In this document: in pieces, positions 33,453-47,000 of the stretch
Layout: each line of letters opens with the position of its first letter
Numbering within the stretch: position 1 is the first letter of the stretch
NCBI GenBank assembly: GCA_038501785.1
Contig: JBAMJR010000097.1
Span: forward strand, 551,001 to 615,000
From: Myoxocephalus aenaeus
Lineage: Eukaryota > Chordata > Actinopteri > Perciformes > Cottidae
DNA length: 64,000 bases
Direction of reading: 5' to 3'
Program-made: the position numbers and the translations under genes
Notes under the pieces: model-generated
Told to the model about the DNA's origin: nothing
What the model saw: the letters and a program-made list of their open reading frames with translations, nothing else
Databases searched by the model: none

Positions 33453-36400
33453 GCCTGATCGCCTTTTCAGAGAGGCTTCATAGAGAAACATGTTGTCTAC
33501 TCAACTTTTAATCATTTCCATTCCACTTCCCATCACGTTCCATTGTACTTCATTTTTTTACTTACTACTTTATTTTTTTACAAAACACTACCAAGAACAA
33601 GAGGAAGGCCAGAAAGTGGCTGCATGGAGAAAATAAATTCAGTACTACACGATAAGAGAACAAGGTTATGTGTATAATACTAACACCATACCATTTCCGC
33701 CTCCACATGCTGGACTGTTTTCTCAGTAGTTGTAAATCATAATCAATATGCTGAACTTCGTCCTATGCTCAAACTTTTTCTGGCACGCTCAGTTTTGGCT
33801 GACCAACAGCCAGGATGTTTCTTGACAAGGTTAATGGAACGGAGTGGGCCAAATGTACTCTTTATTTTTTTGTGAAAGTTTTTCAACATTCCCTACGTGA
33901 TGTAAAGTGGTTGAATCATCACGTCGTAACATCTGGCCCAGTGTTGTGTGAGTCACGGCGGATGAAGGTGTCCTGTTGAGATCGTGGCGTGTGGAGGTGA
34001 GCGGTATCCGTCGAGAGCGGCCTAGAGGGATGCAGGAACGAGTCCCAAAACCCAGCAATGAGTCAGCATTAATGCAGTGACGCCCCCCATCTCGAAGTTG
34101 ATGGGTTTTTGAATGGTATTCTGGTTAGATGCCTAAAAACAAGGTATTTGGTTAACCCAAGTTTAGGACTTCCTGATCATAAAGTGGCGGCCATTTGCGC
34201 AGATCTTGCTGGACAAAAACTGTTGTCAACGTTTGTTTGGCAGAGACTTTTATTTTCTGCAATAATCCATAATCCAGTGGAAAAACCCCATTGGCTATTA
34301 AGCCAGGGAACCATTGCGACGCTTACTTCCAGGTTGGCCAACAAAAAGACGTCATCTTGCAGCACTTCTAATGGGCTTCAATTAACCCTGAGAGCACACC
34401 TATATCCAATCCATCAGTCAGATACACACCATCAGGCCCATTTGGGAGCGACATAATAACATTGGCCTGTGTGGGGCAGTGAGAAAACAGTGGATGTATC
34501 GCCGATGTGGGGGGAAAACTGAGGAAGTTCAAGGTCTGTGAAGTCCTCCATCACCCGGCGGCACTTTCTCTGCAATGCAGTTATCCATAAATGATATCTG
34601 TGAGGAAGCTGCTTTCTCTTAACCACTGGAAGAAATAAAGGCAGCTTGAAGATCTTAGTCTTTCTATGATTGCCTCAAGCTAGAACATTATAATTAGGTG
34701 TCCTCTTGAGTACCTTGAACTGCTGCATATTTAAAACAGGAGGGGAATGAGCCAAAAGTGAGTAAGATGTTAATTACTAATAGGATATCTGTATAGCGAC
34801 TGTTTCGGGGACCTCCTTCAGGAATTTGTTTCACAAAACAGGAAAAGTAATTCATGTGAGATATGGTTTCTTCTTTGAAAGCCACTGCTAAAATAGGTTG
34901 GTCTTGAGGGGACGACTTGATTGGCGGGGGAAAGCTCTGAGCCCGGTGTTTGGCACCTTTTTCAGTAAAGCTGGAGGGAGGGCATGACAACAGGATCTTA
35001 CATGAAATGGTACCCTGGAGCTCAGGCAATTCTTCAAGATAAAACAGAAGTTGATGTTGTAAACGTAACTGTTTCTGGTGCTTTAACAGCAGGAAGTTAC
35101 GATGAGAATAGAACAGGAAGTCGTTTTGTTTTACTTTTGGCTCCCAGGTAGAAGTTAACAGTTCTCAGCTTCTTTGATTTTCAAAGCGATTCATCAAATA
35201 ATTTGTGTGTTAAGATCAGCATTTTAAAAGTACCACTGAAAGAAAGAGCTAAAGCTTTGCCGAATCTATTATTGCAGAGGTGAAGTTGTTTGTAGGAATG
35301 GCTCAAAAGGATTAACACAACAGAGCTTAAAAATAACTCCCATGTTGCAAACACATTTAATAGGCGCTCGGGGTGTCAAGGTTGGTCGATCCATCACATT
35401 GGTATCTCAACAACTATTAGATTAATTGCCATACAAAATTTGCAAATACATTCATGGTCCCAAGAGGATGAATCCTATGACTTTGGTGACTTTTCCTCCT
35501 GCCCAAAGGTCAAAGTTCTCGCTCACCTTGTCAAACATCTCATCATCTAATAGATGGATTGGCACAACATTTTGAACATGCATGGTCCTCAGAGGATGAA
35601 TGTTAATGATCCTAATCCCTCAACTTTTCTTGTAGCTCCACCATGAGGTTGACATTTGTGGTTCTGAGTGAAATGTCTCAACAAAGGTCGGACGGATTGC
35701 GGTAACATTTAGCACAGACATTCTTACCCCCCTCAGGATTAAATCTAATAGTTTGATTCCCTGACTTTTCATCTAGTGCTATGATCAGTTCATAATTTGC
35801 ATTGTCCAACACTTACATCAGTGGTAATTTACATGTGTAATCAGCAAATTAAAATAAACTAATATGGTAAACATGGTTATTAAACCGGATGAACATCAGC
35901 GTGTAAGCAAATAGTCTCACTCTTGTGGAATACTACTATTTGCATGTATAACCAAAGGCTATTGTCAAGGAATGTTTGGCCTTTTTATTTGACAAATACA
36001 GAGTGATTGTTTATAACTAAATACTTTACCATTCCCAAGAAATTAGTGGAAATATGCTACTGTACATTACAAACTCTTGTCAGATAAAATTTGTTGGACT
36101 ACAAACTTATGATATTACATTACATTGCACTGTTTCAAAAATATGGCAGGAAATAACACAAATACACCAAAATATACCATATATTAAATGTATGTGTTAG
36201 GCTATATAAGTTGATGCAATTTCAGTGGACACAGTATATATTTTTTATTTATAGCCACCAATCAAATCGACATCATCTGTAATGACTCGTTGAAACATGA
36301 ACGAGTCATTCACTTGACTGCATTTAACTGCTTCAGAAACTGCATCTCTAATGTTTAATACCCTACTTGCCAGAGGCCTTATTCACTGTAGAGTAAATAT

Positions 36401-36640
36401 TTCAGCATGTGAAATATATTCCATGAAATATCACAGCGTGATAAACCACCTTCCTTTCTTTGCTATCTATGTTCACTGTTTAAATAGACATATTGTATGT
36501 GCATTCTTTTATTTTCTTACGTGTGTAATGTGTGTATGTATAAATTAGTTTAATTGTATAAGGCCTACATTGTTTTTTTGTGTCCATTTTTATGTCGCTT
36601 ACATTTGAAATACTCTCATAATTTCATAAACAGAAAATTA
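32761..36640. other. intergenic DNA between c9orf72 and the next promoter, mostly repeats
   Basis: No gene is supported. Contents are a (CA)n run at about 33423-33452; a block at about 34225-34285 that is similar to 39070-39128; and a long repeat at about 35380-35790 with internal near-repeats of the TCTCAACAACTATTAGAT / CCTCAGGATTAAATCTAATAG type. The remainder is AT-rich and unassigned. Confidence 0.5.
35380..35790. repeat. long fish interspersed repeat
   Basis: Recurring phrases such as CATGGTCC...AGAGGATGAAT appear twice (about 35453 and 35582). CCACCATGAGGTTGACATTT at about 35639 is also present at about 3308. This is an internally repetitive interspersed family; class not determined. 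Confidence 0.5.
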
Positions 36641-36759
36641 AAGACGTGTGAACGAAACGAAACTGTACAGCATCAAAACAGCGCTGCTCGAGTCCCACTA
36701 CTATGAAAACATTAATGTTGATAGGCGGATAGAACTGTCTGTCAACTGTGTGTGTGGCC

Positions 36760-36873
36760 TCGCTCGCGCTGCTCTCTGATTGGTCGATCGCCAACTTGCC
36801 GTCCTTTCCTATTGGTCCATTCTCTGACCGCTCGCGACAGATCAGGAAGAGACGCAAACTGGCCGCTTGCCAG
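36760..36873 (+). promoter_or_regulatory. CCAAT-box promoter-like block upstream of bltp1
   Basis: Two inverted CCAAT boxes (GATTGG at 36778-36783, ATTGG at 36811-36815) lie in a locally CpG-containing stretch without a TATA box. A good donor, CCAG|GTAAAT, follows at 36873/36874. This could close a non-coding bltp1 first exon that splices to the acceptor at 39409-39410 or 39415-39416, 25-30 bases before the bltp1 ATG. Confidence 0.5.
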
Positions 36874-36906
36874 GTAAATATTCAACAGAGGATGCTAGCA
36901 GTGCCC

Positions 36907-37999
36907 ATGTCTGACACGACAAACGGACAGCAACTCCTGGATAACTGGAGTAAAGATGAAACCACATGCTTTGCCGAGGACGTTAAGGTATTTCACGACC
37001 ACCGAGTTGCTTGTCTTCACAGTTTGAAAAAGGAGAAGTTAAAGGGTGCGGCCTGCTGTCATTAGCTTTCTAGCTAACCTCAGTGCTAACGTTATGATAT
37101 TTAACGGTTAGCTCAATAACTGAATTATCCACAAGCTAACACGCTATGAGCCAAGAAGCCGTCAGGCCGTCTGTATTCACGTTTCGAACGGCAAAAAAAA
37201 ACAACGTTTGGCAACAGTTCGTTTGTGTTACTAGTGATGATAATGTTTCCCAGGAAAGACCTGCAGCTGGGATTAGCTAGCTAACGTTAAGGTGTGTGGC
37301 TTGAGTCAAGTCGGGCTCTGGGTTCAACATTACATATGAATTCGAGTGAATCGTTGGTTCAACAATCAGATAATGATCATGTTGAGCTTCATCTTGACAC
37401 ACGGCGGGAAATGAATACAGAAAGCCGTGTCGATGATGATAGCTCCCCCAGTTCAACATGTAAACAAAGCCACAAGACAAGTCGAGTAACGTCTCCTTCA
37501 GTAAGTTACTGTTCTCCTTTCTTTATGTGTCCACGTCGTCTTAGGTTAACAATCATTATATAGCCCAGCAACGACGTATAAAGTCGTTTGGATTCAATGT
37601 TTAATTTGGCGACACAGCTGCTTTGTGGCAAAGTAGCAGAACAAGTGTCTCCCAGGAACTCAGAAAAGGTCTCGGATCACGTTGAACAAGGTGGTCATTT
37701 AGCTGTGTGTGTCTGAGCAGTCTGTGTGCCTGTGACACGTTTTGGGATCAAGTATGCTCGTGCTGTGGTTGCCAGTTTCACCAGGGACACAGATTCATTC
37801 TTATATTAAGAAAAGGCAGTACTCTGACGATGATTGTTCCAAACCTATCATATCTGGAATGGATGATACGAACGGGTGCTTCCCAAAAACTGTCCGCTAT
37901 GAGGTCGGCTTTTGGTGTGGTGTTTCATCTGATGTGTACAGTATCTGTTGGGAGGGTGCATGGCATGAAAAGGTCTGGGATCAGTGGTGCTTTAGCTGA
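36907..37999 (+). CDS. unidentified candidate three-block gene
   Basis: I do not recognise this. Block 1, 36907-36987, starts MSDTTNGQQLLDNWSKDET and ends AAG|GTATTT. Block 2, about 37306-37500, reads NSSESLVQQSDNDHVELHLD with an acidic/serine-rich end and a strong donor TCA|GTAAGT. Block 3, about 37831-37999, follows AAGGCAG and reads YSDDDCSKPIISGMDDTNGC, then a Trp/Cys-rich end and TGA. The three could join at phase 0. Against it, the acceptor before block 2 has no good pyrimidine tract, no family is recognised, and the region may instead be bltp1 5' non-coding sequence. Block borders are tentative. Confidence 0.25.
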
Positions 38000-38079
38000 C
38001 GGATGTACCCTCCTCGCTGTGCTCAATTCACTCAGTAAACCAAAAGTGAAAACACCTCTGGGTTACAGGTGCCTGTGGT

Positions 38080-39400
38080 GAGTCGCTGACATCACTGATC
38101 ATTCTGGGATGATCTACCTTACAGGAATACCTGCCCTGTGATCCATTCAGGTGGACTGGATCACAGACGCGCACAGATACATACATCTGGTTACATTTAG
38201 GGGAAGTGTTTTTTTTTTACACTGCTTTAGCTCGTTTTAAGTACAGTTGACCACCTAAAGGAGCGTTTGCCCCCTCCCCAATTTGACGTAATAAACAAAC
38301 TCAACAGCCTTTAGTTTACCTGTGAGATTGAGAGCCTCCGATACATTTCAGAATGTCACATTTGACAGATAATCATTTATAGAAACAGTGTTTTCTGCAA
38401 TAGAGAGTGCAGGGTTTTTGGTTACATCTCAGTGGCTTTACAGCCAACCTAATTTAAAGTGGATTGGATGAGGATTTGTGTGTGCATGTGTGAGTGAGCC
38501 CCCTCCCCACACGCACAGACGCACACTAATGTGCAACACCCTTCTACCAGCCCCCCTGCAACACACACAAACAAAATAAATAATCCTCCCTGTAGAAGCA
38601 AAGTCCACATCACAAAACACACCTCATGACATGCAAAGTAGGTGCACATACAGCGAGTTATAATCATGTGTTTGCACATACCAAGACTATGTGAGTTCAG
38701 CTCGTATGGATGTTGGGTGCTATACAAAGGATTTGACTTCTTAAACAATAAAAAAAAAAAAGAATGGCACAGTTGAAGATACGTTGCTTAGATAACTTTT
38801 ACTGTTTTCTAAATATGTTATGCTAAATTATTTGAAATAATGAATATATCTTCTGGGCAATATTGAGAAAAAATTGAAATGGTACTACTAAACGGCATCA
38901 CGATGACTGTTCTGCCTTTAGCTTAATCATGTGACATTGTTATTATAATGTATACAAATATAAGTGTAATAGCTTTTTATGCAAGAGTGAAAACCACTGT
39001 ATAATAGCATAAAGTTATGTTTAATTGGTGAAGATTATCTTGCTGAACACAAACGTGTGAGCATCATAACCGTTTATTTGCCAGGGAGATTATTTTCTAC
39101 TGTAATCCAAAATCCGATAGAAAAACCAAGCCAGGCAGATGCATCACTCTATTTTGTTTTATTTACATAATAATTTTCACCTTTTTATTCATAACATAAT
39201 GTAATTTAATATAATATAATACAAACGCTATTTAAATTTAAGAATTACGTTTAATTTAACTGTCTCTTCTGGGAAATTTACGCAGCACCAATGCGTGCAT
39301 TAGAAATGTTTAAATTACATTTGGCAGTCTTTGCTTTGAGGCTTGTTCTCTTTTTTTTTCTCCCTTTTGTTCCTGTGTCATGGAAGTTATCTGACATTTG
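38080..39400. other. non-coding stretch before bltp1
   Basis: AT-rich, probably intron 1 of bltp1. It holds a segment at about 39070-39128 similar to 34225-34285. No other feature recognised. Confidence 0.4.
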
Positions 39401-39440
39401 CCTGTTTTAGTTTTAGGTATCGAACTGAGAGCCTGTAGCC

Positions 39441-39546
39441 ATGGATGGGCATGCTACCAAAAGCAATGAAAGCGCTTTCCCCAGCGTGGTGGACCTGGAT
39501 GACTTTCTTATCAAGCACAATTCGAACTTCATCTGGCTCCTCGTTG
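39441..39546 (+). CDS. bltp1: bltp1 coding exon 1
   Basis: The ATG at 39441 (context AGCCATGG, near-ideal Kozak) begins the protein, and the exon carries the start of the membrane helix (NSNFIWLLV). Donor GTTG|GTAAGT. A (GT)n microsatellite at 39560-39600 lies 14 bases into the intron. Confidence 0.95.
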
Positions 39547-39555
39547 GTAAGTACT

Positions 39556-39602
<47 letters not shown>

Positions 39603-41269
39603 GGGGGGGACCTTTTACAAACAAGAAGGTCACTCGCGTGTCTATTTAAAGAGTTTAACTGAACAGAGGCAAACTAGTGACCATGTTTAGACGTACAGGC
39701 CTGCTTTACTGTTTGGTTCACAAACATCAGAGATGTTAACAAACTATTCCAAGTATCATGAAAACATACCAAATGCTTTGTTGCTTACTGTTTTTATTAT
39801 TCCCTGTTTTAACAAAGCGGGCCGTGTTTTTTGTCTTTCAGCCACCATTCTGTCCTGTGGATGGATCATCTATTTAACTTATTACAACTCCCGCAACATC
39901 GGCCTCATCCTCACCCTCATCATCAACAGACTCTACAAGGATGGCTACATTCATATCGGTGGGTTCATCCGGCACCCGGTCACACAGTGATGAATAGGAA
40001 AGGGGGAACGCTGCCAATGCTTTCAGTTCAAGGCGATAACTCGGCCTGCTGAATATTTCATGACGAACCGGCTTCTCTCAGTGATTATGTCCACAGAGCC
40101 TGAACGGCAAACTGCAACCAACACCTGATGGAAATCTCCATAAATGACACAGAAATTAATTAATGAAAGCGCCTCGAGGACGTAAATCCAAGTGTAACCT
40201 TGCCATTTATTTTTGTTTTTAGTGAGTGATTAGTTTCTTCCAAAAAAAAAAACTGCACTCAGGAGTACACCTGGTCAGGATCCTCTGCTCTGTTAAACAA
40301 CCCCAATACTCTAGACTCCAAAAAGGAAGCTAATAGAAAGTCGGAGCATTACTTTGTAATGAGACATGTTTGTGTTGAATGTTTTATCAGTGAATTAACA
40401 ATTTCACAGCAGAGACCTGCAGCTAACTGACTATGAGTACATATTTAGAGCAAATGGGTTACCAAAGCAACATTACCATTTAATTGAATGAGGAAGGCAT
40501 GGTTCAGTCTCTTTGCCAACATATGTTGCTACAAAGATGGCAGTCAACAGTGTGCCGGCTAATCCATTTCCATAGTCGGTGCTTTACCAACAGATGACTG
40601 CGGCGGCCCTTTGTAGAAGCAGAAATGAGCAGCAAATCCCAGAAGCAGATCAATGTAAAAGATATTTTAGCCACCTAAAAAAAAAAAAACTTTACGTTTT
40701 TAAGTGTACGCTATATTTAGAATATTTTCACTGCACTGGAAGCTGAAGCCGTTATATCCATCTATGCCGAATCTGCAAAGCCACAATGACAAAAACATTA
40801 ATTTGACCTCCCAGAACACAGGGCATGTTATGTTGTGAATCTGAACGAACGCTTTTAAAACCCCAAAGTCGCACAAAAAACAGAAACTCCCGTGTTCTGC
40901 AAGGTAGAATGCACGTTTTTGTCAATGCAGTCTAGTGACCTTCAGAGCTAAGTCAGAACTACCCCTTTAAGTCAGGGGTAGCATTTCCAAAAAAGAACGG
41001 AAAACGCAAAGGCACAAAAGTTTGGAAATAAACACAGGAAGAGAAAACTCCCTTCTTAACCAACGGCAGTTGGGTACAGACACAGGTTTGTTACGTGATG
41101 AGCAGGTTCAGGTTTGAACTCGCCTGAAGGCGCGTGTCGTCATTGCTGGGGTTGTGTGGAAATTCTTGCACAGATTGACAGGGAGGCTCTGACCAAAACA
41201 GGCTTTCTAGGCAGAGGATCTCAGGAAAAGTCACTCGACAAAGACCACAAACATGAGGAAGTGTCAGTT

Positions 41270-41301
<32 letters not shown>

Positions 41302-43669
41302 AATGGTGGTGGTAGTTGAACTACGCAGGTGTTGCCGTAATTGAAACGGAGAAAGGCAAGTTCTGACCCCAAAATAATGAATGATGGAAAACCACGTTCA
41401 GTTTTCTTCCTCGGGGACGACTCTGACCTACTTGTTATACAATTAGATCCAAATGAAGATTGTTGTCCTTTTTTTCTTAATGAGAAGAGATAACTCGCAG
41501 ACTGTTTTTTTTAGTTTATTTTTTAACAAGGCTCACACACCCATCTAATTACATCTTTTGTTTACTTTTAATGATTTTAATAATACCTCTTTGATTTCCC
41601 ACCGCTGTGATCAAATCCAAATCTCTTCGCACTTTTGCTTTAAAAAAAATTGTAATCCTATGATTTCGTATCAAACTGCTGCACTGTTATTGTTTTTTTT
41701 GGCAATCTGAAACCTGCACTCTGTTGTGACTAACACAAAATGTGTCTGAACGCACCGCAGGCTCCTTCTCCTTCTCCGTGCTGTCGGGGAAAGTCATGTT
41801 CAGAGACGTCTACTTCATCAACCAGGACATGTCTATCAGGTAACCTGACCGGTGCTGCGTTGTTTGCTTCTGCTCTCTCCCGCCTATAATCTATAGTCTA
41901 TAGTCTCATCGCTTTCTGATTTATTGATATCCATTTTCTTTTGTCTGATCTACAGGATACAGGATGGCTTTCTCATATTTCGCTGGTGGAAAATGTACAA
42001 CCCAAAACAGAAACAGCATGGTGAGTTTAAGAGATTGTCATTAGTCAGGGGTCTTATACTTCAGGAATCCCTTAAGGGAAGCAAAAAAGACCTTTGTAAC
42101 TTGAAGAGAGGAAAACACACTTAAAGAACCTCCGTCTCTAGGTCCGGCGGTAACATGGCTGAGTTTATAGCAATAACTGATGGAAATGTGCTCGTGATAA
42201 GTTAGACACACACCAGGAACACATTTGTTAACAGAAGGGACAAACATCTATATCCAGTAAGTCTTTAATTATTGAAAACAATAAAACCCAACGTTGTAGC
42301 AAAATGGCCTGGCAGTACCAACCAACAGTTTCCATGGAAACTAGTATTTTACCGCTCTCAAATCTCTTTCAATGAAGTAAATGCCTTTTAAGGGACTCTG
42401 CAGCAGCGCTAAGTAAGTCTCTCGGCCAAGGAGAAGCTAAATGACTACCTTTATCTTTGCCGGCCCATATATATAAATAAATATAGTTATAATTAAATAT
42501 TGTAGAATCTTGTAAAACAAAATTTTTGACCACCTACTTAAAATGGACCACCACCTGGAAGGAGACGTCCACATGAGTTTGCTCTCTTGTCGCTAGACCC
42601 CAAGGCAGAGACCAGGCTCTACGTGACGGTTAACGGCTTCGAGTTTCACGTCTACAACCGCACCGACCTCTACGCCCGACTGCAGGAGACCTTCGGACTG
42701 GACCCGACTCTCATAACGCTCCAAAAAGAGGACGAGAAGGGACAAGAGGATCGAAACAAGACGTTGGAGAGGTACACCCGAGGGCTCGCCAAACGACGAG
42801 TCTTTTTTAAATTTAAGTAGAACTAATAATGACATTCAGATAATTACAAGCTCTTGATAGCTGAGCACTTGCAGTATTTTGCACTATCACTATCCTTTCC
42901 TGTCTGTTATGACCAAACGTGTTGGAAGTGTCTGCACAGAGGACAGCTGTTGTCATTTCCCTCTGAAAGATAAACGAATAGGGCCGACTGGAAAATGTGT
43001 CACCGTTAAACTGCTGTGAGACTAAATGTCTTCTGGTCCCCCGTGTAGCGTGAACATCAAAGCAGAGAGTCCAGACCACACATCATCTTGGCGCTCCCTC
43101 ATTCCTGTCATCAAAGTTAACATCAGCACCGTAAGTTCCTTTTTTAAACATTTTTTATTTTTTTTAGAAGTAGCTCAAGAGCATTGTTGAGGGAATAAGC
43201 GAGTGTTGAGTCCTCGTTCCTTCATTGCATGCGTGGTTGGTTCTGTGCAGGGCCGCTTGGCGTTCGGGAACCACTACCTCCCCCAGACGCTGTGCGTGAA
43301 CTTCGAGGATGCCTTCCTGACGTACGCCACCAAGCCTCCGTCCAGCCACCTGGACCAGTTCATGCACATCGTCAAAGGCTCGCTGGAGAACGTGCGCGTC
43401 ATGCTGGTTCCCAGTCCGCGCTACCTCGGCATGCAGAATGACGAGTAAGTCCAAGTCACCTCCTGATGATTGAGCTGTAAAATTCCTCGTTCTCAAAGGC
43501 TGGCAGTTCCGGAGGGAGTCACTGTTTACATTCAAGGGGAAAATCCATATAGAATCTATACAAAAGGGTAATTCATAATGTAGCTGATGTGGTATTTATT
43601 TATTCCAAGCAATTTCTGAAACTTGTAAACATAATTGTTCAATTTATGACGTTGACATAATTCTGTGAA

Positions 43670-43749
<80 letters not shown>

Positions 43750-43958
43750 GCACACACGCGCAGATGACTCGATCTGTTTCAATATTTTTGCCACATTTGT
43801 AAGGTGTTAATTGCAGATAATAGCTTACTTGCAGATAATAGTACATTTACTGCATTTAATGGATGACTCCATACATTACATGAGCAGCAGCCTTCTTACA
43901 AGCATAAGGGCTATTGCATATTGAATAAAGATAAGGATATACAGTGTGTGTGTGTGTA

Positions 43959-44033
<75 letters not shown>

Positions 44034-47000
44034 ATCTCTCTCTCTCTCTCATTAACCATTATCTTCACTTCAGTTGAATGAAATTCCATTTACCCTCTGT
44101 CGCTCTGAATGTAACCTGTAGCCTCTTGAAAAGCCATCAGTGATTTCAACCTCCGACAGTCTTAAAGTTTTATTAGAATGTCCAGTGAGATGAAGCAAAG
44201 AAAACGTAAGAGGATGGCCACATTTATACCGGTGAAAGAGTCTCTTCATGCCAGAATGGAGCTTCAATGCGGACAGAATATTTAATTCATGCTTTAGTTC
44301 CTTTTTTTTTTTTAGGTACCCACTAACCTGCTGTGAACCCGTTCTTCAAAATAGAGATCGTATCCTCTGCATGTAATCTGTATTTTGCCTTCTAATCTCT
44401 GAGCCGGTGGATTTCCCATCTAGACCTCCCAGACTGATGGGTGAAGGCTTTGTGGTCATGCAGTCCAACGATGTTGACATCTACTATTACCAGGACGAAC
44501 CCGGTATGTTCATGAACACACACACACACACACGCACACACGCACGCACGCACGCACGCGCACAAACAAACTCTAACCTTCAGAATAGTTTCTAATGGAG
44601 AAATACTGTGTATTGCTTTTGATTAGGGCCTCACGATATATACATGCACAAAGTTCTTCATAGATCTAACCTCTTGATTTTGCACCAGATTGATGCATTT
44701 TCCTTTTAAAATGTCCGAAATTGTCTCGACAAAAAAAAGGTATTCGTCATCTGGCAAATGTTCCTGTATTTTTTTTTCAGTCAGTTTTTCCCCCAATACC
44801 GTACAGCCCTTCTATCAAACAACCCTTTACACTTCAGCGCCAGCAGAAAAATATGAGCAATGGACGTTGCCGAAGGGATGATTGCACAAGATTGCTTGTG
44901 TTTTGTGTCTTGCTTGTGTGTTTTTTGTTCAGCATTTGTTGTTGAGGGTAGTTTAAGGCTTGAAAACTTTGCTTGTGTGCATGCAGGTCTGGTGCCTGAG
45001 GAGCAGGAAGGTGGGGAGGAGGCGGAGTCGTGCAGTGAGGGCGATAAGCTTCAGGACCTGCCTCCGTGCTGGGGTCTGGACATCGTCTGCGGAAAAGGAA
45101 CCGACTTCAACTACGGCCCCTGGGCAGATCGTCAGAGGTGAGTAATGATCCCGCACAAACCCGCTCTGTTTTATCGAAGAATTCCAACCTGAGATCTCTT
45201 GTAAATCTGTTAAGTTACACAAATTGTGGCATTCGGTGAGAATTAGTAGAAATGTGCTCTTCTGCGAGCTTCTGAAGGACTGATCATGGCAGTTAAACTC
45301 AAGATTTGTATATGGAATAAAGTCCAGGACACATCTTACTGTTCTCATATCTTTTGCATGTACTTGAACCGCATAACAATAATGTAATGGATGGAAGAAG
45401 AGCTCCGTTCTGGTCGGGTATAAGTCTGTTTTTTCGCAGACGTGGTCTTGCATTCACACAAACTCTTCGTTTCCTCAGGGACTGTCTGTGGAAGTTCTTC
45501 CTGCCGGCTGACTACCAGGCCATGAAAGTCACAGAGGTTGCCCAGCCAGGAAAACCCAGGCAGATCCAGGCCTTCGAGCTGCGCATGAACATCATCGCTG
45601 ACGCCACCATCGATCTGCTTTTTACCAAAAACAGGGTGACTCTTGCTCTCGTGTTCTTTTTGTTTTCTCCCCCTCCTCTCTCGCCAACCTCTGTGATCTT
45701 TCTTCCTCTCCCTGCTGCTTCGCGAGTCTTTGTCTTTATGCCTCATCGTGTTTCAGCAGTCGATATCGGTTCATGTTTTATGCTTTTTCAAATTTTCCTC
45801 CTGCAGAGGTGCAGGGATTTTTGTGTGAAGTGCATACTAAACATCAACATTAGGCATGGAAAGATTGCCGAGCTATAACCTCCTTTTTTAAACATATTTT
45901 AGTTCAGATTTGAGGACGTTCTTTTCTTCTTAAGACCCCTTCACTGATGATTTGACTGCTCTGTTTTCTCTCTCCCCTCTCTATGCTTTGTTCATCCCCG
46001 TTACTAGGAAACCAATGCCATCCATGTGAATGTAGGTGCAGGCTCTTACCTGGAAGTCAACATCCCCATGACTGTAGGAGAGAACGGTAAGTCTGCGTTT
46101 AAAAAATTAATAAAAATAAGACGAGCAGACCAAAATGTCAGCACAGTAGACAAGCTTCACGGTAAATATTGTTCACGTAGAAGCGCCCGTCAATAGTTTG
46201 CCCATCATCTGGGAATAATCTGTCGCACTGACTAATGGCCGAACCGCAGTCGCGTGACGAGCAGCTTCTTCAAATGTCACGATGAACTCCTCCAAAGTTT
46301 TACCGTTCCCCATCGAGCCCTCAGTAATCCCGTTACATGGGCTAAATTTCCAATTTATTTTCAACGATGGATGTAATAATTCATCGCGCCGAGCTCTTAA
46401 CAGTTTGTCAGTCATCAGTCAGTGCCCTCCTCTGTCTCCAGAAAGGCAGTTACCATAAGTAACCGTTCAAATGTTGCCGGTAAATTACATTATTCGCGCA
46501 AACTAAGCCCCAGCTCTGAGATTTGAGGATTGATGGCCCTGCCTGTCTGTCCCTCTCCTCTGCCCTCAGGTTACTCTCCCACCATCAAAGGCCAGCTGCT
46601 GCACGTGGACACCACCAGCAGCATGCAGTACAGGACTCTTCTGGAGGCCGAGATGCTGGCTGTAAGTAGCAGCTGATGCGATGTTGAAACGTGCGTACAC
46701 GCAGGAAGTGCTGTACCACAAGTGAAATCCTGTGCCGCCTCTCTCTTTTTATTTTTCAGTTTCATGTCATAGCCAGCTACCCTCGGGTGTGGAACATGCC
46801 TCAGTCCTGGCAGTGTGAGATCGAGGTGTACAAGGCCACTTACCACTTCATCTACGCCCAGAAAAACTTCTTCACCGGTGAGCTCTCCAGCAGACAGACT
46901 TTACAAATGACTTTTTCACTGTTCCTTACTATTTCTATTTCTTTTCTGTTTTTAGATTTGATCCAGGACTGGGCGAGTGACAGCGCCCCAGACATCTACT

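Noticed and set aside
37707..38081. 124-codon open frame overlapping the candidate gene's third block
   Set aside because: Alternative frame of the same DNA with no better evidence; the splice-compatible frame was preferred and itself rated low.
43164..43535. 123-codon minus-strand frame
   Set aside because: Antisense to bltp1 exon 7.
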